The translations under genes and the position numbers were made by a program. The notes under the pieces are model-generated. The model saw only the letters and a program-made list of their open reading frames with translations, did no database searches and was not told the DNA's origin. A stretch of 64,000 nucleotides of DNA from Hydractinia symbiolongicarpus. Taxonomy: Eukaryota > Cnidaria > Hydrozoa > Anthoathecata > Hydractiniidae. Shown piece after piece: positions 24,841-36,900 of this stretch; positions within the stretch are counted from its first letter, which is position 1; the number at the start of each line of letters is the position of its first letter. The stretch lies in NCBI RefSeq assembly GCF_029227915.1, contig NC_079877.1:19123851-19187850 (forward strand), given 5' to 3'.

Positions 24841-27800
24841 TTATGTCGTAAAAGACCATATTACTGCTTTTAGAAGGCTATGCACGTAGTTGACGGTGAT
24901 ATAAGGGCATGGCGCCAAGAAAAACGACTTGGCACGATGTAGTTCATTGGGACTGAAAGGACTAGACCAATGGCAAGTTGCGCGAACACGTGGAACAACG
25001 TAATTCACGTGTAAGGCCTTTATTAGGCCGCAAAAGCCATATTACGGCTTGTCGAAGGCTATGCACGTAGTTGACGGTGATATAAGGGCATGGCGTCAAG
25101 AAAAACAACTTGGCACGTTGTAGATCATTATGAGTGCAAGGACTAAGCCCATGGCAACCTGTGCGGCCCCGTGCAACGACGTATTTTATGTGTAGGGCCT
25201 TAATTATGTCGTAAAAGACCACATTACTGCTTTTAGAAGGCTATGCACGTAGTTGATGGTGATACAAGGCCATGACGCCAAGAAAACCGACTTGGAACGT
25301 TGTAGTCCATTGAGACTGAATGGTCTAGACCAATGATGCCATGAGCAGTCTCGAGGAACTAAGTGATTAACGTGTAAGGCTTTTATTAGGCGGCAAGAGG
25401 CCATAGTACGGCTTTTAGAAGGCTATGCACGTAGTTGACGGTGATATAAGGGCATGGCGCCAAGGCAAATGACTTTGGACGATGTAGTCCTTTGAGACTG
25501 AGAGAACTAGACCAATAGGAAGCTGCGCAGACATGTGGAACCACGTAATTCACGTGTAAAGCCTTAATTAGGCCGCAAAAAGCCATAATACGGCTTTTAG
25601 AAAGCTTTGCACGTAGTTGATGGTGATACAAGGCCATGACGCCAAGAAAACCGACTTGGAACGTTGTAGTCCATTGAGACTGAAAGGTCTAGACCAATGA
25701 TGCCATGAGCAGTCTCGTGGAACTAAGTGATTAACGTGTAAGGCTTTTATTAGGCGGAAGAGGCCATAGTACGGCTTTTAGAAGGCTATGCTCGTAGTTG
25801 ACGTTGATATAAGGCAATGGCGCCATGGAAAACGACTTGGGACGTTGTAGATCATTATGAGTGCAAGGACTAAGCCCATGGCAACCTGTGCGGCCCCGTG
25901 CAACGACATATTTTATGTGTAGGGCGTTAATTATGTCGTAAAAGACCATATTACTGCATTTAGAAGGCTATGCACGTAGTTGACGGTGATATAAGGGCAT
26001 GGCGCCAAGAAAAACGACTTGGCACGATGCAGTACATTGAGATTGAATGGTCTAGACCAATGATACCATGCCCAGGCTTGTGGAACCATGTAATTTACGT
26101 GTAAGGCCTTTATTAGGCCGCAAAAGCCATATTACGGCTTTTAGAAGGCTATGCACGTAGTAGACGGTGATATAAGGGCATGGCGCCAAGGCAAACGACT
26201 ATGGATGTTGTACTCCTTTGAGACAGAGAGAACAAGAGCAATGGCATCATGCACAGACTCGTGGAAATACGTGATTTTCGTGTAAGGCCTTAATTAGGCT
26301 GCAAAAGGCCATACTACGGCTTGTCGAAGGCTATGCAAGAGGTTGCGGTGATATAAGGGCATGGCGTCAAGGAAAACGACTTGGGACGTTGTAGTTCATT
26401 GGGACTGCAAGGACTAGACCAATGGCAAGTTGCGCGAACACGTGGAACAACGTAATTCACGTGTAAGGCCTTTATTAGGCTGCAAAAGCCATATTACGGC
26501 TTGTCGAAGGATATGCAAGCAGTTGCCGGTGATATAAGGGCATGGCGTCAAGAAAAACGACTTGGCACGTTTTTAGTCCATTGAGACTGCAAGGACTAGA
26601 CCAATGCCAAGCTGCGCGAACACGTGGAACCACGTAAGTCACGTGTAAGGCCTTTATTAGGCCGCAAAAGCCAAGTTACGGCTTTTAGAAGGGTATCCAC
26701 GTAGTTAAGGGTGATATAAGGGCATGGCGCCAAGGCAAATGACTTTGGACGTTGTAGTCCATTGAGACTGCAAAGACTAGACCAATGGCAAGCTGCGCGA
26801 ACACGTGGAACCACGTAATTTACGTGTAAGAACTTTATTGAGCCGGAAAAGCCATATTACGGCTTTTAGAAGGCTATGCACGTAGTTGACGGTGATATAA
26901 GGGCATGGCGCCAAGGCAAATGACTTTGGACGATGTAGTCCTTTGAGACTGAGAGAACTAGACCAATAGGAAGCTGCGCGGACATGTGGAACCACGTAAT
27001 TCACGTGTAAAGCCTTAATTAGGCCGCAAAAAGCCATAATACGGCTTTTAGAAAGCTTTGCACGTAGTTGATGGTGATACAAGGCCATGACGCCAAGAAA
27101 ACCGACTTGGAACGTTGTAGTCCTTTGAGACTGAGAGAACTAGACCAATAGGAAGCTGCGCGGACATGTGGAACAACGTAATTCACGTGTAAGGCCTTAA
27201 TTATGTCGTAAAAGACCATATTACGGCCTTTAGAAGGCCATGCACGTAGTGGACGATGATAAAAGGCCATGGCGCCAAGGAAAACGACTTGGCACGTTGC
27301 AGTGCATTGAGAATGAAAGGACCAGACCAATGATACAATGCGCAGGCCTCTGGAAGTACTTGATTTCGTGTAAGGCCTTTATTACGCGGCAAGAGGCCAT
27401 AGTACGGCTTTTAGAAGGCTATGCACTTATTTGACGGTGATAAAAGGCCATGGCGGGAAGGAAAACGAATTGGCACGTTGCAGTCCATTGAGAATGAAAG
27501 GACTAGACCAATGATGCCATGCGCAGGCTTGTGGAACCACGTAATTTACGTGTAAGGCCTTTATTAGGCCGCAAAGCCATATTACCCCTTTTAGAGGGCT
27601 ATGCACGTAGTTGACGGAGATATAAGGCCATGACGCCAAGGAAACCGACTTGGAACGTTGTAATCCATTGAGACTGAATGGTCTAGACCAATGATACCAT
27701 GAGCAGGCTCGTGGAACTAAGTGGTTAACGTGTAAGGCCTTTATTAGGCGGGAAGAGGCCATAGTACGGCTTGTCGAAGGCTTTGCAAGCAGTTGACGGT

Positions 27801-28224
27801 GATAAAAGGGCATGGCGTCCAGGAAAACGACTTGGGACATTGTAGTTCATTGGGACTGCAAGGACTAGACCAATGGCAAGTTGCGCAAACACGTTGAACA
27901 ACGTAATTCACATGTAAGGCCTTTATTAGGCCGCAAAAGCCATATTACGGCTTGTCGAAGGCTATGCAAGCAGTTGCCGGTGATGTAAGGGCATGGCGTC
28001 AAGAAAAACAACTTGGCACGTTGTAGATCATTATGACTGCAACGACTAAGCCCATGGCAACCTGTGCGGCCCCGTGCAACGACGTATTTTATGTGTAGGG
28101 CCTTAATTATGTCGCAAAAGACCATATTACTGCTTTTAGAAGGCTATGCACGTAGTTGATGGTGATACAAGGCCATGACGCCAAGAAAACCGACTTGGAA
28201 CGTTGTAGTCCATTGAGACTGAAA

Positions 28225-28234
28225 GGTCTAGACC
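28225..28234. other. 10-bp palindrome GGTCTAGACC in one monomer class
   Basis: This perfect palindrome is present in the class with GATACAAGGCCATGACGCC. Most other classes have GGACTAGACC at the same place and lose the symmetry. It is useful as a class marker; function unknown. Confidence 0.7.
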
Positions 28235-28797
28235 AATGATGCCATGAGCAGTCTCGTGGAACTAAGTGATTAACGTGTAAGGCTTTTATTAGGCGGCAAG
28301 AGGCCATAGTACGGCTTTTAGAAGGCTATGCTCGTAGTTGACGTTGATATAAGGCAATAGCGCCATGGAAAACGACTTGGGACGTTGTAGATCATTATGA
28401 GTGCAAGGACTAAGCCCATGGCAACCTGTGCGGCCCCGTGCAACGACGTATTTTATGTGTAGGGCCTTAATTATGTCGTAAAAGACCATATTACTGCTTT
28501 TAGAAGGCTATGCACGTAGTTGACGGTGATATAAGGGCATGGCGCCAAGAAAAACGACTTGGCACGATGCAGTCTATTAAGAATGAAGGGACTAGACCAA
28601 TGATACCATGCGCAGGCTTGTGGAACAACGTAATTCACGTGTAAGGCCTTTATTAGGCTGCAAAAGCCATATTACGGCTTGTCGAAGGATATGCAAGCAG
28701 TTGCCGGTGATATAAGGGCATGGCGTCAAGAAAACGACTTGGCACGTTTTTAGTTCATTGAGACTGCAAGGACTAGACCAATGCCAAGCTGCGCGAA

Positions 28798-28822
28798 CAC
28801 GTGGAACCACGTAATTCACGTG
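28798..28822. other. Paired CACGTG motif, representative of most monomers
   Basis: Two CACGTG hexamers start 19 bp apart (28,798 and 28,817), with a CACGTA half-site between them. In monomers with TTTACGTG in place of TTCACGTG, the second part becomes a 15-bp palindrome CACGTAATTTACGTG (46,982-46,996). CACGTG is the core site of several basic helix-loop-helix proteins. Binding here is not shown by sequence alone. Confidence 0.6.
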
Positions 28823-31800
28823 TAAGGCCTTTATTAGGCCGCAAAAGCCAAGTTACGGCTTTTAGAAGGGTATCCACGTAGTTAAGGGTGATATAAGGGC
28901 ATGGCGCCAAGGCAAATGACTTTGGACGTTGTAGTCCATTGAGACTGCAAAGACTAGACCAATGGCAAGCTGCGCGAACACGTGGAACCACGTAATTTAC
29001 GTGTAAGAACTTTATTGAGCCGGAAAAGCCATATTACGGCTTTTAGAAGGCTATGCACGTAGTTGACGGTGATATAAGGGCATGGCGCCAACGCAAATGA
29101 CTTTGGACGATGTAGTCCTTTGAGACTGAGAGAACTAGACCAATAGGAAGCTGCGCGGACATGTGGAACCACGTAATTCACGTGTAAAGCCTTAATTAGG
29201 CCGCAAAAAGCCATAATACGGCTTTTAGAAAGCTTTGCACGTAGTTGATGGTGATACAAGGCCATGACGCCAAGAAAACCGACTTGGAACGTTGTAGTCC
29301 TTGAGACTGAAAGGTCTAGACCAATGATACCATGAGCAGGCTCGTGGAACTGAGTGATTAACGTGTAAGGCCTTTATTAGGCGGCAAGAGGCCATAGTAC
29401 GGGTTTTAGAAGGCTATGTTCGTAGTTGATGTTGATATATGGCAATGGCGCCATGGAAAACGACTTGGGACGTTGTAGATCATTAAGACTGCAAGGACTA
29501 AACCCATGGCAACCTGTGCGGACCCGTGGAACCACGTATTTTAAGTGTAGGGCCTTAATTATGTCGTAAAAGACCATATTACTGCTTTTAGAAGGCTATG
29601 CACGTAGTTGACGGTGAGAAAAGGCCATGGCGGCAAGGAAAACGACTTGGCACGTTACGGTCCATTGAGAATGAAGGGACTATACCAATGATACCATGCG
29701 CAGGCTTTTGGAACCACGTAATTTACGTGTAAGGCCTTTATTAGGCCGCAAAAGCCATATTACGGCTTTTAGAAGGCTATGCACGTAGTTGACGGTGATA
29801 TAAGGGCATGGCGCCAAGGCAAATGACTTTGGACGATGTAGTCCTTTGAGACTGAGAGAACTAGACCGATAGGAAGCTGCGCGGACATGTGGAACCACGT
29901 AATTCACGTGTAAAGCCTTAATTAGGCCGCAAAAAGCCATAATACGGCTTTTAGAAAGCTTTGCACGTAGTTGATGGTGATACAAGGCCATGACGCCAAG
30001 AAAACCGACTTGGAACGTTGTAGTTCATTGGGACTGCAAAGACTAGACCAATGGCAAGTTGCGCGAACACGTGGAACAACGTAATTCACGTGTAAGGCCT
30101 TTATTAGGCCGCAAAAGCCATAATACGGCTTTTAGAAGGCTATGCACGTAGTTGACGGTGATATAAGGGCATGGCGCCAAGGCAAACGACTATGGATGTT
30201 GTACTCCTTTGAGACAGAGAGAACTAAAGCTATGGCATCATGCACAGGCTCGTGGAAATACGTGATTTTCGTGTAAGGCCTTAATTAGGCTGCAAAAGGC
30301 CATACTACGGCTTGTCGAAGGCTATGCAAGCAGTTGCCGGTGATATAAGGGCATGGCGTCAAGGAAAACGACTTGGGACGTTGTAGTTCATTGGGACTGC
30401 AATGACTAGACCAATGGCAAGTTGCGCAAACACGTGGAACAACGTAATTCACGTGTAAGGCCTTTATTAGGCCGCAAAAGCCATATTACGGCTTGTCGAA
30501 GGCTATGCAAGCAGTTGCCGGTGATATAAGGGCATGGCGTCAAGAAAAACGACTTGGCACGTTTTTAGTCCATTGAGACTGCAAGGACTAGACCAATGCC
30601 AAGCTGCGCAAACACGTGGAACCACGTAATTCACGTGTAATTCCTTTATTAGGCCGCAAAAGCCAAGTTACGGCTTTTGGAAGGGTATCCACGTAGTTAA
30701 GGGTGATATAAAGGCATGGCGCCATGGAAAACGACTTGGGACGTTGTAGATCATTATGACTGCAAGGACAAAGCCCATGGCAACCTGTGCGGCCCCGTGC
30801 AACGACGTATTTTATATATAGGGCCTTAATTATGTCGTAAAAGACCATATTACTGCTTTTAGAAGGCTATGCACGTAGTTGACGGTGATATAAGGGCATG
30901 GCGCCAAGAAAAACGACTTGGCACGATGCAGTCCATTGAGAATGAAGGGACTAGACCAATGATACCATGCGCAGGCTTGCGGAACCACGTAATTTACGTG
31001 TAAGGCCTTTATTAGGCCGCAAAAGCCATATTACGGCTTTTAGAAGGCTATGCACGTAGTTGACGGTGATATAAGGGCATGGCGCCAAGGCAAATGACTT
31101 TGGACGTTGTAGTCCATTGAGACTGCAAATACTAGACCAATGGCAAGCTGTGCGAACACGTGGAACCACGTAATTCACGTGTAAGGACTTTATTGAGCCG
31201 CAAAAGCCATATTACGGCTTTTAGAAGGCTATGCACGTAGTTGACGGTGATATAAGGGCATGGCGCCAAGGCAAATGACTTTGGACGATGTAGTCCTTTG
31301 AGACTGAGAGAACTAGACCAATAGGAAGCTGCGCGGACATGTGGAACCACGTAATTCACGTGTAAAGCCTTTATTAGGCCGCAAAAAGCCATAATACGGC
31401 TTTTAGAAAGCTTTGCACGTAGTTGATGGTGATACAAGGCCATGACGCCAAGAAAACTGACTTGGAACGTTGTAATCCATTGAGACTGATTGGTCTAGAC
31501 CAATGATACCATGAGCAGGCTCGTGGAACTAAGTGATTAACGTGTAAGGCCTTTATTAGGCGGCAAGAGGCCATAGTACGCTTTTAGAAGGCTATGCATG
31601 TAGTTGACGGTGATATAAGGGCATGGCGCCAAGGCAAATGACTTTGGACGATGTAGTCCTTTGAGACTGAGAGAACTGACCAATGATACAATGCGCAGGC
31701 CTCTGGAACTGCTTGATTTTGTGTAAGGCCTTTATTAGGCGGCAAGAGGCCAGAGTACGGCTTTTAGAAGGTTATGCACATATTTGACAGTGATAAAAGG

Positions 31801-33720
31801 CCATGGCGGGAAGGAAAACGAATTGGCACGTTGCAGTCCATTGAGAATGAAAGGACTAGACCAATGATACCATGCGCAGGCTTGTGAAACCACGTAATTC
31901 ACGTGTAAGGCCTTTATTAGGCCGCAAAAGCCAAGTTACGGCTTTTAGAAGGGTATCCACGTAGTTAAGGGTGATATAAAGGCATGGCGCCATGGAAAAC
32001 GACATGGGACGTGGTAGATCATTATGACTGCAAGGACTAAACCCATGGCAACCTGTGCGGACCCGTGCAACGACGAATTATATGTGTAGGGCCTTAATTA
32101 TTTCGTAAAAGACCATATTACTGCTTTTAGAAGGCTATGCACGTAGTTGACGGTGATATAAGGGCATGGCGCCAAGGCAAATGACTTTGGACGATGTAGT
32201 CCTTTGAGACTGAGAGAACTAGACCAATAGGAAGCTGCGCGGACATGTGGAACCACGTAATTCACGTGTAAAGCCTTAATTAGGCCGCAAAAGCCAAGTT
32301 ACGGCTTTTAGAAGGGTATCCACGTAGTTAAGGGTGATATAAAGGCATGGCGCCATGCAAAACGACATGGGCCGTTGTAGATCATTATGACTGCAAGGAC
32401 TAAACCCATGGCAACCTGTGCGGACCCGTGCAACGACGAATTTTATGTGTAGGGCCTTAATTATTTCGTAAAAGACCATATTACTGCTTTTAGAAGGATA
32501 TGCACGTAGTTGACGGTGATATTAGGGTATGGCGCCACGGAATATGACTTTGGACGTTGTAGTCCTTTGAGACAGAGAGAACTAGACCAATGGTACCATG
32601 CGCAAACTCGTGGAAATACGTGATTCTCGCGTAAGGCCTTTATTAGGCGGCAAAAATCCATGTTACTGCTTTTAGAAGGCTATGCAAGCAGTTGCCGGTG
32701 ATATAAGGGCATGGCGTCAAGGAAAACGACTTGGGACGTTGTAGTCCATTCAGACTGCAAGGACTAGAGCCATGGCAAGTTGCGCGAACACGTGGAACAA
32801 CGTAATTCACGTGTACGGCCTTTATTAGGCCGCAAAAGCCATATTACGGCTTGTCGAAGGCTATGCAAGCAGTTGCCGGTGATATAAGGGCATGGCGTCA
32901 AGAAAAACAACTTGGCACGTTGTAGATCATTATGAATGCAACGACTAAGCCCATGGCAACCTGTGCGGCCCCGTGCAACGACGTATTTTATGTGTAGGGC
33001 CTTAATTATGTCGTAAAAGACCATATTACTGCTTTTAGAAGGCTATGCACGTAGTTGATGGTGATACAAGGCCATGACGCCAAGAAAACCGACTTGGAAC
33101 GTTGTAGTCCATTGAGACTGAAAGGTCTAGACCAATGATACCATGCGCAGGCTTGTGGAACCACGTAATTTACGTGTAAGGCCTTTATTAGGCCGCAAAA
33201 GCCATATTACGGCTTTTAGAAGGCTATGCACGTAGTTGACGGTGATATACGGGCATGGCGCCAAGGCAAATGATTTTGGACGATGTAGTCCTTTGAGACT
33301 GAGAGAACTAGACCAATAGGCAGCTGCACGGACATGTGGAACCACGTAATTCACGTGTAAAGCCTTAATTAGGCCGCAAAAAGCCATAATACGGCTTTTA
33401 GAAAGCTTTGCACGTAGTTGATGGTGATACAAGGCCATGACGCCAAGAAAACCGACTTGGAACGTTGTAGTCCTTTGAGACAGAAAGAACTAGACCAATG
33501 GTACCATGCGCAAACTCGTGGAAATACGTGATTTTCGTGTAAGGCCTTAGTTAGGCTGCAAAATGCCATAGTACGGCTTTTAGAAGGCTATGCTCGTAGT
33601 TTACGTTGATATAAGGGCATGGCGCCAAGGCAAATGACTTTGGACGATGTAGTCCTTTGAGACTGAGAGAACTGACCAATGATACAATGCGCAGGCTTCT
33701 GGAAGTACTTGATTTTGTGT

Positions 33721-33932
33721 AAGGCCTTTATTAGGCGGCAAGAGGCCATAGTACGGCTTTTAGAGCCGCAAAAAGCCATAATACGGCTTTTAGAAAGCTT
33801 TGCACGTAGTTGATGGTGATACAAGGCCATGACGCCAAGAAAACCGACTTGGAACGTTGTAGTCCTTTGAGACAGAGAGAACTAGATCAATGGTACCATG
33901 CGCAAACTCGTGGAAATACGTGATTTTCGCGT
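33721..33932. repeat. Expanded 212-bp monomer
   Basis: Between phase points this unit measures 212 bp, about 31 bp more than normal. The excess is a second copy of the hairpin segment: GGCCATAGTACGGCTTTTAG is followed at once by AGCCGCAAAAAGCC and then ATAATACGGCTTTTAG. The two halves belong to different monomer classes, so the joint looks like an out-of-register exchange, not slippage within one class. Confidence 0.85.
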
Positions 33933-36900
33933 AAGGCCTTAATTATGTCGTAAAAGACCATATTACAGCTTTTAGAAGGCTATGCACGTAGTTGACGGTG
34001 ATATAAGGGCATGGCGCCAAGAAATACGACTTGGCACGATGCTGTCCATTGAGAATGAAGGGACTAGACCAATGATACCATGCGCAGGCTTGTGGAACCA
34101 CGTAATTTACGTGTAAGGCCTTTATTAGGCCGCAAAGCCATATTACCCCTTTTAGAGGGCTATGGACGTAGTTGACGGTGATATAAGGCCATGACGCCAA
34201 GGAAACCGACTTGGAACGTTGTAGTCCATTGAGACTGAATGGTCTAGACCAATGATACCATGAGCAGGCTCGTGGAACTAAGTGATTAACGTGTAAGGCC
34301 TTTATTAGGCAGCAAGAGGCCATACTACGGCTTGTCGAAGGCTTTACAAGCAGTTGCCGGTGATATAAGGGCATGGCGTCAAGGAAAACGACTTGGGACG
34401 TTGTAGTTCATTGGGACTGCAAGGACTAGACCAATGGCAAGTTGCGCGAACACGTGGAACAACGTAATTCACGTGTAAGGCCTTTATTAGGCCGCAAAAG
34501 CCATATTACGGCTTGTCGAAGGCTATGCAAGCAGTTGCCGGTGATAAAAGGCAATGGCGCCATGGAAAACGACTTGGGACGTTGTAGATCATTATGAGTG
34601 TAAGGACTAAGCCCATGGCAACCTGTGCGGCCCCGTGCAACGACGTATTTTATGTGTAGGGCCTTAATTATGTCGTAAAAGACCATATTACTGCTTTTAG
34701 AAGGCTATGCACGTAGTTGATGGTGATACAAGGCCATGACGCCAAGAAAACCGACTTGGAACGTTGTAGTCCATTGAGACTGAAAGGTCTAGACCAATGA
34801 TGCCATGAGCAGTCTCGTGGAACTAAGTGATTAACGTGTAAGGCTTTTATTAGGCGGCAAGAGGCCATAGTACGGCTTTTAGAAGGCTATGCTCGTAGTT
34901 GACGTTGATATAAGGCAATGGCGCCATGGAAAACGACTTGGGACGTTGTAGATCATTATGAGTGCAAGGACTAAGCCCATGGCAACCTGTGCGGCCCCGT
35001 GCAACGACGTATTTTATGTGTAGGGCCTTAATTATGTCGTAAAAGACCATATTACTGCTTTTAGAAGGCTATGCACGTAGTTGACGGTGATATAAGGGCA
35101 TGGCGCCAAGAAATACGACTTGGCACGATGCTGTCCACTGAGAATGAAGGGACTAGACCAATGATACCATGCGCAGGCTTGTGGAACCACGTAATTTACG
35201 TGTAAGGCCTTTATTAGGCGGCAAGAGGCCATAGTACGGCTTTTAGAAGGCTATGTTCGTAGTTGACGTTGATATAAGGCAATGGCGCCATGGAAAACGA
35301 CTTGGGACGTTGTAGATCATTAAGACTGCAAGGACTAAACCCATGGCAACCTGTGCGGACCCGTGAAACCACGTATTTTAAGTGTAGGGCCTTAATTATG
35401 TCGTAAAAAACCATATTACTGCTTTTAGAAGGCTATGCACGTAGTTGACGGTGAGAAAAGGCCATGGCGGCAAGGAAAACGAATTGGCACGTTGCGGTCC
35501 ATTGAAGATGAAGGGACTAGACCAATGATACCATGCGCAGGCTTGTGGAACCACGTAATTTACGTGTAAGGCCTTTATTAGGCCGCAAAAGCCATATTAC
35601 GGCTTTTAGAAGGCTATGCACGTAGTTGACGGTGATATAAGGGCATGGCGCCAAGGCAAATGACTTTGGACGATGTAGTCCTTTGACACTGAGATAACTA
35701 GACCAATAGGAAGCTGCGCGGACATGTAGAACCACGTAATTCACGTGTAAAGCCTTAATTAGGCCGCAAAAAGCCATAATACGGCTTTTAGAAAGCTTTG
35801 CACGTAGTTGATGGTGATACAAGGCCATGACGCCAAGAAAACCGACTTGGTACGTTGTAGTCCATTGAGACTGGAAGGTCTAGACCAATGATGCCATGAG
35901 CAGTCTCGTGGAACTAAGTGATTAACGTGTAAGGCTTTTATTAGGCGGCAAGAGGACATAGTACGGCTTTTAGAAGGCTATGCTCGTAGTTGACGTTGAT
36001 ATAAGGGCATGGCGCCAAGAAAAACGACTTGGCACGATGCAGTCCATAGAGAATGAAGGGACTAGACCAATGATACCATGCGCAGGCTTGTGGAACCACG
36101 TAATTTACGTGTAAGGCCTTTATTAGGCCGCAAAAGCCATATTACGGCTTTTAGAAGGGTATCCACGTAGTTAAGGGTGATAAAAAGGCATGGCGCCAAG
36201 GCAAATGACTTTGGACGATGTAGTCCTTTGAGACTGAGAGAACTGACCAATGATACAATGCGCAGGCCTCTGGAAGTACTTGATTTTGTGTAAGGCCTTT
36301 ATTAGGCGACATGAGGCCAGAGTACGGCTTTTAGAAGGCTATGCACATATTTGACGGTGATAAAAGGCCATGGCGGGAAGGAAAACGAATTGGCACGTTG
36401 CAGTCCATTGAGAATGAAAGGACTAGACCAATGATACCATGCGCAGGCTTGTGAAACCACGTAATTCACGTGTAAGGCCTTTATTATGCCGCAAAAGCCA
36501 AGTTACGGCTTTTAGAAGGGTATCCACGTAGTTAAGGGTGATATAAAGGCATGGCGCAATGGAAAACGACATGGGACGTTGTAGATCATTATGACTGCAA
36601 GGACTAAACCCATGGCAACCTGTGCGGACCCGTGCAACGACGAATTTTATGTGTAGGGCCTTAATTATTTCGTAAAAGACCATATTACTGCTTTTAGAAG
36701 GCTATGCACGTAGTTGACGGTGATATAAGGGTATGGCGCCAAGAAAAACGACTTGGCACGATGCAGTCCATTGAGAATGAAGGGACTAGACCAATGACAC
36801 CATGCGCAGGCTTCTGGAACCACGTAATTTACGTGTAAGGCCTTTATTAGGCCGCAAAAGCCATATCACGGCTTTTAGAAGGCTATGCACGTAGTTGACG

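Noticed and set aside
33943-34374. 143-codon minus-strand open frame (similar ones at 59,202-59,633 and 61,201-61,632; 137 codons at 27,427-27,840)
   Set aside because: These are read-throughs across two or three satellite monomers. They have no domain, no codon signature, and the same peptide pieces recur throughout the array.
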